DNA of 64,000 nt from Terana coerulea (GCA_024811115.1 JAKOGH010000296.1:1-64000); one strand, 5' to 3'. Shown: positions 34,227 through 46,433, counted from the first letter of the stretch. A program made the numbers and translations. The notes: generated from the letters alone by a model not told the origin.

Positions 34227-36068
34227 CTACTCGACTGCTGGTAGAACGGCATCCTCTTCACCCTCCCACTGCATGCCATCTGACAACGACCCTCCAAGGG
34301 GGTTTGAGATGTCTTCATTGCCGTTGTCCGATGAAGTTTCTGAATGCTCAGCGAACCTATCTTCAAATGCTTCGGCCTCTTCCTCCTCACTCTCTTCCTC
34401 CAGCAACCACGCAGGAATCTCGAAGTCCCGAACTGCCTCAATCTCCTTGGAAACTTGGACACCAAAGGCTAGCGTGTGCCTGTCAGTTCTTCTGGCAGAC
34501 GGGCCGGCAGCTGCAGAGTTCAGCGCCGCAGTCACTAGATGACAGGGTTTGCGACGTCTGCCGCCTCGATCTCCATTCGACTGCTTCACTGATCCTTCGG
34601 CGGGAGAGCTAGATGTCTTTGGTCGCTTGCGGGCCGGAACAGATATGCTCTCGCCGGCAGCCACTGCGGCTCGTTGCTGCTTAGGCAGGAAACGGCCGTC
34701 GGCCGCGCGAACGAGGGACCTGGCGTGCCCGGATATTGTGATTATTTCCGTCGTTGGCTCCTGCGTGGCCTCTCTGCGGTGGTACTTCTTCGCTGGTTTC
34801 TCCGGGGACTCGTACGTTGGTGGGGGTAGTGAAGGACGTGGCGGGACCTTGATGCGGAACTTCAGCTTCTTGGATCGCTCTAGTTCTCTGGCGTCGAAGT
34901 CGATCTCGGACTCGCCGTCAGTGTCCTGAGTATGATGTACCACGGACACTCGAGCTGGTGCAGAAACCGAGACGTCCTCGTCCTCTTCTATGGCGCCGTC
35001 TTCATCTGCGGCTGGTTCGGGTTCAGCAGATACATCCGCCGCACGCTCCCTCTTCGCCCTCTCCAGCCTTTCCTTCTTTTCCTGCCATTTCCTATCGGGC
35101 GGCAGCAGCACCTTGTACCGGTCTTCTAGCGTCTGAGCAATTTCAAGCATCTCGCGCCGCCGCCGCTCTCCCTCGTTGTACGCAGCTGCACCGTTGACAT
35201 GCACACCAGGGAGGTCCGCCAGGCCCAGGTCGTTCTCGTCGTAGTCTGCTTCGTGCGGGACACCAGTAGGTTCCGAGAAGTTGTTGGCGGGAAGAGCAAG
35301 GAAAGCAGAGGTCTCCATAGCACGGAGTTGTTCTATGCGCTCCTTGAGCTTGTACTGCTCATGCTTGAGCTTCTCCTTCTCCCTGAGCCGTTGACGCTTC
35401 TCGAACGTCTCATACTTCCGGTGCCGCTTCTCGTAGGCAGCGTCTGAAGTGTCTGCGAGCTCCTAAATGATGATGAGTAAAACATCTGAGAAGAATGCGG
35501 CAAGTGCGCACCTCATGTTGGTTACGAGGCCTGAAGCGACCACCGACGAGAGCGTCTTCCGGTAGCTGACTGAACTCGGGTGTCTGGATCTGCTCCTGTG
35601 CTTTGCATGCCTCCTGCACTTCCGGACGGTCAAAGTATCGCCCATAAGCTTGCGCGTTCACGTCAAGCACCGTGCTAGAGGTAGAGGGGATATAGGCGGA
35701 GTTGGTTGTAAACAGGAACTTCGTGGTTGGAGGAATGAGCGGTTCATTCTCCACTGACACGTCAAGTCAGGGTCCAGCTACAGCTCATATTAAAAATTGC
35801 AGAACGTACGTCGTCGCTTTCGCGTCTCAAGGATCATGATATCCACATCACATCCCCCTACCCCTGGGCCGCCCCTACGTGAACGCGACGGCAACACTCG
35901 CTTGCGGGTTTGCATCCCTGGCTTGGAGGACGGGGTATTCGGTGTCAATGCTGGGGCTTCCTCTGTCACCTGCGGAACAGCCAGCGCAGCAGTTTCGTTA
36001 TTGGCGGGCTTCTTGCCCATCGCTTTCGCAGAGGGTACTGTCATCTCGACCGTCGGGATGTCTGTCAT
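34227..36068 (-). CDS. Charged nuclear-type protein, function unknown
   Basis: Exons on the minus strand: 36068-35810, 35753-35512, 35462-34227; 578 residues with all junctions in phase. I do not recognise the family with confidence. The N-terminus is Thr/Pro-rich with basic patches (ETRKRRR); next comes a segment TTKFLFTTNSAYIPSTSS and ALVGGRFRPRNQHE; then a strongly helical KHEQYKLKERIEQLRAM region leading into TSAFLALP; then alternating acidic and basic tracts, an RVSVVHHTQDTD stretch, FRIKVPPRPSLPPP and a late NAEAF-like acidic end with FEIPAWLLEEESEEEE. The composition suggests a chromatin-associated or remodeller-subunit protein (inference only). An in-frame ATG at 36140 is an alternative start. 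Confidence 0.65.
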
Positions 36069-37129
36069 GCCAGTGGGAAGGGTGAGAGCTCGAGGTTGTT
36101 TTGGGCACAAGGTCTGCGGGTGTGAGACAAAACTATACAAGTACAGCGTCGAGCTCTGGCATTGAACGCGACGAGGTTGGGAATGTGGAAACGCTCATTG
36201 AATTCACTGTTCATTCAACTTTCGGACGGTGGCCCCTGGGCGCTGGCGGCGATCCCGTCCCAATGTGGCAGCGCTTCGCCCGACGCGATATTGAACGCTG
36301 CCACGTGGACGCCACAGCCTCATTGACGATCCACCCAAGGCAGGGCAGTTGAACTTGTACACAGTACATAGTGAACGTATTCACGTAAAATTCACAGTAG
36401 ATCTTAGCCTAGCTGGTTTGTCTGATCAGGGCTGGTATGAGTTTTGTTGCCCATCTGTCACAAACGTACCCAATAGACCGTAGACGGGTGCCGCTCGTAT
36501 TGACCCTTGGTCTGAAATTCTTGATATCTGCTCAAGAGAGCGTGTAACAGATACGCATGTCAAGTAGTCCATGCTTGGGGCATACGCAAAGAGAGCAGCC
36601 CTATTCTCCCGACAATATCACGGCAGGCCTGGAACAAACGGACAATGCAGTTGCATCGCAGGAAGGCTTCTCATGCCTTGACAAAGATCCGACGGCCTTG
36701 ACGAGTGTTGTCGAGAAACTTCGGAATACTTCAATCCAGGTACAAGTATCAGTGTGGCATACGTGTCACGTCAACTGCATGTGAGTGCCTGGATAGTCTT
36801 TGGAAACTTGCGCAGATCGTATTCCAGAACATAGTATTCCGAGTTTCCTCGGCCTGTAAGTTCTGTCAAGCAACGCATGCTATGATCCGTCAACACAAGC
36901 TGGTTGGCTCAAATGCACCGAGAATGGGCGAGTAGACGTAACGAGCCACCGTGTCCTAAACCACGTTGGCTTTGACGTGTGTATTGGGCTGCCCTGGTCC
37001 TCGAACATGGAAGGGCATTGGCCCTTCTACGTCCCAGAGGCGACAAGCCAGCATTGTGAGCTGCGATATAAATGGGGGTACGCGCAGGGGTTGAAGCACG
37101 CGGCCTTCCAGCCTCTCGTGTCTGAGACA
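36069..37129. other. Intergenic, about 1 kb
   Basis: No gene supported. A TATA-like site GATATAAATG at about 37065-37074 lies some 60 bases before the start of the WSC-domain gene. Confidence 0.4.
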
Positions 37130-37889
37130 ATGTTCCAGTCCCTCCACACTCTTTTGACTTTGCCGCTCCTTGCGCTCAGCTTCAAAGGTGTAGCCGCAGA
37201 CGCCACCTGCTCCGGCGACAAAAACCTCGCTATATGCGCACAGTGGATCAGCCCATTTTCTGCCAACAATTTCACCTGGCAGACAGAATGCGGAGTCAGC
37301 GCACCTGCTAATGGGGACGACATGTTCATGGCTGAGTCAATTCAGCTGAACGCTGGGTCCTGGTAGGTCTCTTCGAAAGCAACATGGTGACTTCAGTTTA
37401 TTGAAACACTTCCTTAGCGCACCTGGCACCGCAGCGACGTGCTGCACGCCTTGCATCGGTACGTCCACTAAAACCGACCGAGTCAGTATCCTGACACGCT
37501 CGGGCTCGACAGCGTGCGGCAATACCGGTGTTGACTGCACCGGGCCTGCAACAGGCCTCCCACCAACCTTCAGTATCACTGATGTCGCGCTGCCCGCTGG
37601 ATGGTCCGTGGCCGTGCCTTGCGCGGTGGACAACCCCAACCGCCTCCTGGATAACGTCGTTGTCACATACTTGACTAGCACCACCCCCGGTTCATGCATC
37701 GAGTCTTGTGCCCAAAGAGGTTTCACCTTCGCCGGTGTAGAGTACTCCGATGAGTGCTACTGCGGTACAGGCTATTTAGGGGGGAAGCCTCCGAGCCAGG
37801 ACGTGGCGAACTGCGATATGCGCTGTGCAGGGAACTATAGGCAAACTTGCGGGGGATCGTGGAGCATGCAGATTTACACCTCCGAATGA
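37130..37889 (+). CDS. Secreted protein with a WSC domain
   Basis: Two exons, 37130-37362 and 37418-37889; 234 residues in one frame. The first 23 residues (MFQSLHTLLTLPLLALSFKG) form a signal peptide. Residues about 24-130 are a Cys-rich region with ATCSGDKNLAICAQW and a TCCTPC motif. Residues about 145-234 form a WSC carbohydrate-binding domain: CAVDNPNRLLDN, GSCIESCAQRGFTFAGVEYS, ECYCG and CAGNYRQTCGGSW with the eight expected Cys. WSC domains bind cell-wall polysaccharides; there is no transmembrane segment, so the protein is probably secreted or wall-bound. The partner domain upstream is not identified. Confidence 0.85.
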
Positions 37890-38105
37890 ATGCACTTACC
37901 AGATTCTGTGTAGTTTTGTGGATCGTCCGTGAACATATGCAGAAGTAGAATGAGTAGGGGTGTGTGGTCTACTGAGTTGTAGTAATTATATGGCAATACG
38001 GTATTGATTCGAAATACCCTGCATGGCGGAATAAGGGGCAGTATAAGCACAGCGCCATAAGATTTTGCAAGAACGAGTACCTTTTGGTGAACGTATGAAA
38101 TGATC

Positions 38106-39127
38106 TTATGCCATGGGCTCCCCTACGGACCACTTTGCAAAGTCCAGCACCTCCAAACCACCATCCTCCGAGTCATTCTCCTCCACAAGCTCTTGCTTCA
38201 GGGCCCATTGCTTCAGCGCCTCTCGCACATTCGCTCCTTGGGCTTCAGGGAACATCATGAATGGCTGGCTGTACAGTGCATTCTCGTCCTCTTGCCCTTC
38301 TAATGGCCTAAGTGTAGTGGTAGGGAAGCCGACAATCTGCCTGGCAAGGGCACGTTCCAGTTTCGCGAGATCGTCGCCAAATGCTTGAGACCCAATGCGC
38401 GCCCCAAGCTTATGCGACTTGAGAGCCAGCAACGCGATAGAGCCGACTTGGCCATGAGATTGGATCCCGACTGAGCCGTGCGCGTAAGTCGCGACACGGA
38501 ATCCGAGGTCTCTGGGAAGCGGGTCTTGTATGACGGCCAATGCCCTCCTGAGGGAGACCAGCTCGCCAAAGCGAGCGATACTATCGTTAATAGCACCACC
38601 GACGGTCGTCTGCGCTCCGCGCTGTTCGCCAGAGGCGGGAAGTAAGGGTGCGTCCTTGAGCAGGTCCAGCGAAAGCGGCCGCAAAGCTCCCCGGTGTTCA
38701 CCGGCTCTGCAATAAAGGCAGCTGTGTGAGCAATGTCCGCGACAAGGGCATCGAAACGCTCGTTCCGTCCGACGAAGTCCGTCTCGCAGTTCAGCTCAAC
38801 CATGGCCGCCCTGACCCCGCCCTTGCCCTTGCCTGCACCATCCCCAACGCCGCGCGACAGCACGGAGACACCAATCATGCCCTGCTTCGCCGACCTGTCC
38901 GCAAGTTTCTCGGCCTTCTTTGCGCCTGAGGCTACCAAGTCTTCGCTCAGCCATGTTAGCGCGGCTTGGACATCGTTATTCGTGGCAGTCAGAGCCTCCC
39001 GGGCTTTGCTGATTGAGACGTCTGTCAGCTTGCGGAGCTCTGCGATGAGTTTGACAGAGACTTTGGACGGAGTTCCTGTCGAGTACAGGCGTAGAGATGA
39101 CAGCGCAGCTGCACGGGTTGAGAACAT
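38106..39127 (-). CDS. tsf1: Mitochondrial translation elongation factor Ts
   Basis: Two exons on the minus strand, 39127-38702 and 38654-38106; 324 residues. EF-Ts is the nucleotide exchange factor for mitochondrial EF-Tu. Seen: a mitochondrial presequence (MFSTRAAALSSLRLYSTG), the N-terminal UBA-like helix LRKLTDVSISKAREAL, the core signature ELNCETDFVGRNERFDAL, and a second core half with SVGIQSHGQVGSIALLAL and the C-terminal QPFMMFPEAQGANVREAL. Length and domain order are normal. The start ATG at 39127 was chosen because the presequence begins there; the in-frame codons further upstream overlap the divergent promoter. It lies head-to-head with NAF1, 164 bases apart. Confidence 0.92.
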
Positions 39128-39291
39128 GATGATGGTGTGGAACGAACGCGTCGAAACTTTTCCAGACGCGCATTTGATTGCGCTCGCGCTCGCGCTTTCA
39201 CTTTCACTCGTCCTCCTTCCTCCGAAAACTCGTGTCCCGACTCTCACCCACAACCTCTTTCAAAGCTCTTGCCACATTCCTGTCGACCGAC

Positions 39292-41156
39292 ATGCTTGGG
39301 GAATCCGCGTCTTACCAAGTTCCCTCTATGATTCCGCAAGACCTACAAATAATTCAAGACATCGTGGGGCAACTATCACCAACTCCCGCGAAAAAGCTGC
39401 GACGCCAGAAGCTCAGGCTACAATCCTAAAACAGGAGGACAGCGTAGACTCATCGGATGAAAACGATACGGACAGTGAGAAAGAGGTGGAGGCCGATATA
39501 CTAGGTCATCTCCGTCCGGATGAAGTAACCACCCCGCCTCTGTACGCCGTTATGATGAGACGTTTACTATCGCTCTAATCTAACCTCGAATACAGACCTA
39601 CGCCCGCAGAAAGCATAAGCGACTCTGAGTCGTCGTCGGATTCGGATAGTGAATCTGAACATGACGAGGCGTCGGTGCCCAATGCGAATCAAATTGAGGA
39701 CCTTACCATGGATGACGATGAGGATGGCGGAGCCATTGTTTCCCCAGACCAAGTCAAGACAAAAAACGAAGTTGCTGCGGTTGAGATTAGGATTCCAGAA
39801 GTAGAAACGGTGGAGGAGTCCGAGACATTAGAAAGGATCGGCGAAATCATGAACGTGGTGGACAAGGTGGTTATCGTGCGAGGGACCCCACTGCAGGTAC
39901 AGGGCAGAGTATCAGACAGAGCGCTCGATTCTGATACTCTCCTTGTCTTTGAAGATAGAAAGGTCCTTGGCTATGTCAGTGTCCTTTCGTGCTTGAATCT
40001 CGCCCAAAAACTCATCGTATTTTTCTCAGATCTGGGAGACGTTTGGCCCTACCAGTCAGCCATTCTATCGTGTCCAATTCAATGATGCCTATCCGTTGGA
40101 CACCGACAAAGTCCGTCTGGCACGCGGGGTTTACCATGTTCCTGCGCGCAGTAAATTTGTGTCCGTTAGCTACCTGAAGCAGCATTTCAGGGGAAGCGAT
40201 GCCAGTAACGCCCATGACGAGGAGCCGGCAGACGATGAGCTGGAGTTTTCTGATGATGAGACTGAACGAGAGCACAAGCGTGCTCTCAAGGACAGGTCCG
40301 CCGTGAAATACCATTTACTCTGGTGTACACACTAACCGTGTTTCACAGACGCACTGGCATTGACCCTACTGCACGACAAACGGGCACCATTCATCACAAA
40401 GATTCGGAGATGCTGGCCGAGCTCTACGGCGCGAGTCCGTACGATACCTCGTACAACGACATGGATTTGGGGGCCGGGCCGTCACGTCCTCCACCCATGG
40501 CGTACGACGACCCCTATTCAGATTCATACGGTCTTTCAGAACCGTCTATATCGGCTCCCCAGGTCAGGCAAGAACCCGATGTGTCAACTGGCTACCAGGC
40601 GGAACGTCCAATGCGCGGCAGAGGCCGAGGCAAAGGTATGAACAGAGACGGCCCTGGAAGAGATCGTGGACGTGGCCGTGGCCGCGATCGTCCAAGAGAC
40701 CGAGGGAGAGGACGCGGACGCGGCAGAGGCGGTGGTGGCAGCGGCGGCGATCGCGACCAATGGGGCGCTCAACAACACGGAGCCGAGGACCCAAGAACAA
40801 CTCGTCCAGTTTCACCAACCTCTGCTGCCATAGCTCGTGCGACAGGTCAGTACTCTGAGGGAATGTCGTACCCGACGCATCAAATGGACAACGCCTGGGG
40901 CTATCAGCAGTATCCGGGTCAGATGGACTTCAACTTTGGGTACCAACAGCCATATGTCCAACCACACATCAACCCGCGGTTTGCGTCGCAGTTCGGACTG
41001 AACATGGCGTACATGCAGCAGCTCCAGTCCGCGAACCAGATGCAATACATGGGGTATGCGGGCGGCGGCTCCATGCCGGCTGGTGCGTGGTCTGAGGACT
41101 GGAATGCGCAGAGCGGCGGTACTGGCTCCAGCCAGGACGCAAACCAGGATGCATAG
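39292..41156 (+). CDS. NAF1: H/ACA snoRNP assembly factor NAF1
   Basis: Exons: 39292-39541, 39596-39974, 40030-40295, 40349-41156; about 567 residues. NAF1 is a nuclear chaperone that is later replaced by GAR1 during assembly of H/ACA particles with CBF5. Seen: the N-terminal VPQ/IPQDLQIIQDIVGQL segment, Ser/Asp-rich acidic tracts, and the GAR1-like core IGEIMNVVDKVVIVRG, LLVFEDRKVLGY, IWETFGPTSQPFYRVQFN. The C-terminal half is Arg/Gly-rich (GRGRGRDRPRDRGRGRGR) then Gln/Tyr/Gly-rich. In exon 1 a run of five A at 39391-39395 is one base short: with six A the product continues TPAKKAATPEAQATILKQED in the frame used by the rest of the gene. As read, exon 1 would stop at 39429. I take this as a homopolymer error. 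Confidence 0.9.
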
Positions 41157-41916
41157 CCGACTTGAGAAAGCCGGCTTCTAGTGTATTCGTGTATTGACGC
41201 GCCCTGTATCCACGAATTGTGATTTATTACTTCTACTACTGTATCCCTTTCGTGAGCCATACACTATTTCGCGCGCTCTTCTGGTGTGCAGTAGGCTGCC
41301 CCGCCTGTGCCGCCTTGTATAATCATAATCTACTTCGGCGCATGCATTCAGTCCGGACGTAGCAGATTCCAGGGATTCGCTCATCAGGTCAGTCTACTGC
41401 AACGTCAGTGTCCAATAGAGCGCGTTTCAAAGCGAGCCGGTCTGTGGCGTGGCCAGTATACAAGTCCAGGGCAAGTTAATGGGCTGGTGACGCCGATCGC
41501 AAGTAGCTGAAGCTTCGCATACAGATTTAGATATGTATGGATTAGATATAGTGTGATACAAGAGATGCATCTACATCGTACTTCTAATACAATGTCGATA
41601 GAGGTAGTGAGAAAGCTGGCAATGAGATGTTATGAAAGCATAGCTCGTGAGATATGTAACGCAAATGACTGATCGCCGTTAAGAACCTCGCTGCTTGAGA
41701 TTCCTCGGAGCTGCTCGACGGCCACGGCTCAAAGGCCCTTTCCGTCGCGGTCTTTACCCTTCCCATCGTGGTTTGCGAGCTTTGTACGCTGCAGGCCCGG
41801 GATACCATACCTCCAAGTAATTTTATAGTTGTCGAAACTGTCTTTCACGCCGAGCGTGCTAAGAGGTGCGATTAGCTTATTACACCGACTTAACAAAATC
41901 ACAAACACATACAGGT
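41157..41916. other. Intergenic, convergent gene pair
   Basis: Spacer between the ends of NAF1 and the alkaline ceramidase. No gene or repeat seen; it probably holds both 3' untranslated regions. Confidence 0.4.
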
Positions 41917-43011
41917 CTATAAGTTAGGGATGGAGAGAACATGTAAGGTCAGAATGGTGCTTGATGCTGGAGCGGCAAAGCACATCGACGCACATGTGTT
42001 GCCCATAAGCATCAAGTACGTTCCGGTCGCCTATAAGCTAATGAGTATTACACCATTCAGCTTCGAGGAAGCATGAGCACTTACCGTCAAGATGTGCCAC
42101 CATGAATGTCCTTCGAGCAGAAAAGCCGCAGGCCAGCCCAAGGATTCCTTCCACCCAGTAATGTTTGGGCAGAAGATGTTGTCCAGGTTCCACACAAAGA
42201 AACCGAATGCGAAGGTCGCCGCACCCGCCCCAAACAAACGCGTGATGGTCTGCCTGTCCTGCGCCGGTATACGCAACGACGCGGACGAGTACTTGAGCAG
42301 ATACGCCGTACGAAACAGGTTCGTAAACATGATCGTAGCGAACACGACCTGGTGAAACACTGGGTCACGATGGATAGCACTGTTATCAAATGATGCGGTG
42401 GTTGGGCGGGTCAGTCATAACACATGGAGTAAACATGTGCTCACTAAGCCCATGTGAATAACACGTTGAATACAAAGAACAACACGAAGATGACCGTCGT
42501 TCGGATGTTGTAGCTGTTGAATCCCGGAGCGGTGTCGAGCAGGACGGCGCTGCAGTAGGAGGCAACATAAATCATGGGTAGCTCGTCTGCCAGCTGCGCA
42601 GAGTACAGAAGCGTAGCATGAAAAACGAAGCTGCCGAGACCAACAAGCCCGAATCCCTAGATGGGTGGCATTAGTGAGGCAAGACAGCCGAGGACAAGGA
42701 ATAACCGAGGGGAGAGGGGCGGAAACATACTGTCCATCCGATGAGATACCTCAAAGGCAGTCGCGCCTTAAAGACGTAGTGTATACCGTAGCATGCGTAG
42801 GAAATGGTGACAAGGTTGGAGAAGGTGTTGGCCACCTCCGCAATGTACCGACTGAACTTGTAGTTCTCCTGCAGCATAACGTCAGAAATCACATGCGAAG
42901 CGTCCGGATGCGACCACCCACCTCGCACCAGTCGAGCGTGGCGGTGACGGGGCCCCAAAAGGCGGTGTCGAGGAGCCCGTCGGCGACGTGGCTGAGGTTG
43001 TGGGCGGACAT
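41917..43011 (-). CDS. Alkaline ceramidase
   Basis: Exons on the minus strand: 43011-42922, 42868-42731, 42656-42445, 42379-42085, 42030-41917; 282 residues, all in phase. The enzyme is a seven-transmembrane hydrolase of the CREST superfamily that splits (phyto)ceramide into sphingoid base and fatty acid in the ER or Golgi. Seen: the N-terminal WGPVTATLDWCEENY motif, the membrane segment with GLVGLGSFVFHATL (metal-ligand His), YSAQLADELPM (Asp ligand), and EGHSWWHILT (two His ligands) followed by ATGTYLMLMG. The last exon ends at a TAG at 41917 after a short tail that is less conserved. Length is typical. Confidence 0.9.
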
Positions 43012-43422
43012 GGCGGGAGGGGTGAGAGAGGCGGTACTTGCGGCCGAGGGAGGTGCATTTATAACAGGCGCTTCGGGTACGGTAATAATAGGAGCAGGTG
43101 AAAGCGCGTAACGCGTCACCGGCACATGCTGACAAAGGTTGTGACAACACGCGAGGACGCGTCACGGTGTTCCTCCTCACAACATTTCCCGTGTGGACCT
43201 GTAAGCTAAACTCTGGACTTGACTAGTGACTAAAAGGCCGCACCAATCGAGCCATGGGCGATGAAGCACAAGAGTCCTGAATCAACTGGGAACCTAGTAC
43301 TCAGGGTTGCGGCTTCTATTGACAGGCGGCTTCAGAGTGGCTAAGGTCCAACTTCTCACCTTCATCCGACAAATACGACAGCGCTCAAGCCTCCGGCCTC
43401 GCATTATAAGATTGGTGCAATT
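43012..43422. other. Intergenic, left of the 43.4-kb segment
   Basis: No gene supported. It may contain an unrecognised first exon of the small transcript suggested at 43423-43725, but no start could be fixed. Confidence 0.3.
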
Positions 43423-43576
43423 ATGCGAAGCCTCCAGCTCCTAACCTGCGTTGTTTTATCTAGGTACCCAATAGCGGGAAACACTGGACTGTTAGCACGT
43501 CCTCTTCATACAACAGCCGCCGCTTGTGGCACGTAAGTAATATAATTATATACTTTAAAGAGGCTTTCCATGGGCT

Positions 43577-43661
43577 AACTCTGTAGCTCAGTGGTTGAAG
43601 CGTGCGATCGACATGGATGTTTGGTCACCGGGAGTTCGCCGGCTCAATCCTGGCCAGAGGC
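43577..43661 (+). other. tRNA-like segment (or exon of a small unrecognised gene)
   Basis: Two readings compete. As a tRNA-like element: 5' CTCTG (43579-43583) pairs with CAGAG (43655-43659); TAGCTCAGTGG (43584-43594) fits the Pol III A box; a perfect T arm GCCGG-CTCAATC-CTGGC lies at 43638-43654; a T5 run at 43670-43674 could terminate. But the anticodon arm does not fold normally and the middle is about 13 nt too long. As an exon: GTAAGT at 43533 and CTAAC...CTGTAG or CTCAG at 43575-43591 would make a 53-58 nt intron, and a frame reading WLKRAIDMDVWSPGVRRL runs to a stop near 43725. I cannot decide between them. Confidence 0.3.
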
Positions 43662-43874
43662 TACGCATGTTTTTGGCAGACTTTTTCCGTGCTTACAAGG
43701 GCCGTTGTCCTTCGGATTCCACATAGTGTATTGCGTTTTGAGTCTTGACTCCTGGGAGCTTTCTAGCCTCAAGAATGATCTTAGTGTTATTACTTAAGTA
43801 TTATGGATGATGGGGCGCCTGTCTTAACCAAGCACACTCGGGCGTCTTTTGCTTACATCCTCACTCATCCTGTC

Positions 43875-45633
43875 ATGCGCAAGGCCCCCATTCGACACCT
43901 CCCTGCTCTCCGTCGCAGGCAGATACACACTCATGACTTGACAAAAGTACTCGACGCCAGCAGCTCTGGGTCTCTCGCGAAACTCACCACCCTTCCCAAC
44001 AAAATTCGGGTTGCAACGGAACATACACCAGGGCACTTTGCTGCAGTTGGGCTATACGTCGATACTGGTTCACGCTATGAGACGCCCTCGACGTCGGGTG
44101 TCAGCCATTTTCTGGACAGAATGGCCTTCAAGGTATGTCATGAGATCTCTGTGCTTGTTCCGTACTTATTGTACTCAGTCAACGACGACACGGTCGGACA
44201 CCGACATGGCACTCGCCATAGACAAGCTCGGTGGTCAAATTCTCTGCTCGTCAACTCGAGAAGCGATCATGTACCAATCGTCACATTTTGCGACTGGTAC
44301 ACCGCTCGCGATGTCCCTCATTGCAGATACTGTCATGCACCCACGCTTTGACTCGGAGGAACTCGAAGCACAGCGGGATGCGGCTCGGTATGAGATCCGC
44401 GAGATCTTGCAAAAGCCCGAGATGATACTGCCGGAAGTGATGCATGAAGCTGCGTACAGCAGCACTGGTCTCGGAAACCCTCTACTCTGTCCGCTCGACA
44501 GGATAGACCAGGTGGACGAACCACTCATGAGGGGCTTCATGCGCGATTGGTACAGACCGGAACGAATGGTCATCGCTGGAGCTGGCATGCAACACGAAGA
44601 ATTGGTTGAGCTTGCGGACAAGTACTTCTCGGACATCAAGTATGTCCCTTCGGAAGCGCAAGTGCCGTTCTCTGCATCCTCAAGGACGCAGCAGCAACCA
44701 CCAGCACACCTCCTCCCATCTTCCCAACCTCAGTCATCATTATACAAGTCACTTACCCGCGCAGCATCATCTTACTTTGCGCCCACACATGCACAGGCTC
44801 CACCGCCTCCGCCCTCACCTGCCCTCTACACAGGCGGTCACCGCTATCTCCGCTCCGAACTTCCACAATACCCGAACCCCGACCTCCCCAACATGTCGCA
44901 CGTTTACCTTGGCTTTGAAGGCCCGTCTATTCATGACCCCGACGTCTATGCTGCGGCGACCATCCAAGTCCTCCTCGGTGGCGGAGGCTCCTTCAGCGCG
45001 GGAGGCCCCGGGAAGGGCATGTACACTCGCCTATACACCCACATCCTGAACCACTACCCCCAAATAGACCACTGCGCCTCGTTCAACCACATCTACACGG
45101 ATTCTGCGCTGTTCGGTCTGTTCGCTACGTTCGTCAGCAGGCCGCCGGCAACCGTCGGCCGGGGACGCGTTGGCAGGAGTAGGAACAGTGAGGGGAACAG
45201 CCCCGCGGAGATCTTCCCGCACTTGGTCCACCAGCTCAGCCTGCTGTTATATTCCCCCATCCCGGCGGAAGAGCTGGACCGAGCGAAGAACCAGTTGAAG
45301 AGCAGTTTGGTAATGGCGCTTGAGAGCAGAAGCATCGAGGTCGAGGACCTGGGCAGACAGGTTCGTCTTCACGTTCGGCTTGCATGCGTTATATGCTTTC
45401 AGCTAAACTCGACTTTGTGATAGATGCTTGTGCACAACCGCAAGGTCCCTGTTTCCGAGATGTGCGATCGCATTGATGAGGTCGACGCTACTACTATCAG
45501 CCGAGTCGCACACAGGTTCTTTGGCCCAGAGAGCAAGAAGAACCCGACCGTTGTTGTGCAGGCGCCTGAAGACGTTGGACCGGACGAGTGCGCGAAGATT
45601 CTGCGGAAGTATGGCGTGTCGAATGGCGCGTAG
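43875..45633 (+). CDS. MAS2: Mitochondrial processing peptidase, alpha subunit
   Basis: Three exons, 43875-44132, 44179-45360, 45424-45633; 549 residues. With the beta subunit it removes presequences from imported mitochondrial proteins in the matrix. Seen: an N-terminal presequence (MRKAPIRHLPALRRRQIHTH), the M16 core with SHFLDRMAFKST where the beta subunit has the zinc motif HxxEH (so this is the non-catalytic alpha subunit), the RDAARYEIREI helix, and the glycine-rich loop LLGGGGSFSAGGPGKGM that binds substrate. An insert of about 60 residues rich in Gln, Pro and Ser lies between KYVPSEAQVP and YTGGHRYL. An in-frame ATG at 43803 would add 24 residues. Start chosen where the presequence begins. 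Confidence 0.93.
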
Positions 45634-45895
45634 GCGGGCGTGTGAGCGTAGAGTGGGTTCTGTGCTATGTTATGGTACGAGTATATCACGGTAATGTGGG
45701 TTGAATGAATACTATCATCACCATTCTTCTGGACCCAGTATTTGATTGGATGCATCGTCTCTATTCTGTCGAACTGGGCGCAACCCTGGTCCAGGGTGAG
45801 CTGTATCCCCTGATTAGTCTGCTGTAGTCTCATCCTTCATTTCACTTCATGCACTTTACTGTTGATTACAGATTTCATATTGTAAACGACTCCGC

Positions 45896-46433
45896 GTGGG
45901 ATTACGTGCCACCCAACATAACAGATCCGCAACATGCCCTCGCACCCGTTTCTCCAGCACCTCTGAATCTTACCGCTACCCCTCCTTTCTCACCGTCTCC
46001 GACCCTTCTTTGCCCCCATATCCTCCGTCATCGAGGTCTTCGCACCCAACCTTCTATTCAACGAATGCCGCGGATGGACTTCCTACCGAATTACTTGCGT
46101 TCATCTTTGAACAGCTCGCGTATGAAGGTCGAACGGAAGATATTTTCTACGGCTGGCTATCCGCTGGCCTTGTATGATCACAGATGGCGGGATATCGTGG
46201 TGCGTTCTGCGCGACTGTGGTCGTTCGTGGGCCGCGGCCCTTACCGTTACTTCCGAATTCCTCTACATAGTTCTCTAGCGGTCCCAGAATGCTCTCGCCT
46301 TGAGGTATTACTTATATGTGACTGTACAGAACATATGAACTGTTTCCCGCACATCTTCGCATACTCAACTTGTGCTCATGGCGCTGGCTGCGTTGATTGG
46401 CGCTGTGGCGCAAGTTTGCCTTATTTGGTATAG
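45896..46433 (+). pseudogene. F-box protein fragment
   Basis: One frame reads DGLPTELLAFIFEQLAYEG, the start of an F-box; the next frame reads HRWRDIVVRSARLWSFV, the usual end of the motif. The change of frame occurs near 46170 at a TGA. Downstream both frames soon stop. There is no clear intron between the two halves. It looks like a broken or partial member of the F-box family found again at 46803. Confidence 0.5.

Noticed and set aside
38733..39578. 281-codon open frame on the plus strand
   Set aside because: Mostly antisense to EF-Ts exon 1; its right part merely runs through the NAF1 exon in a neighbouring frame.
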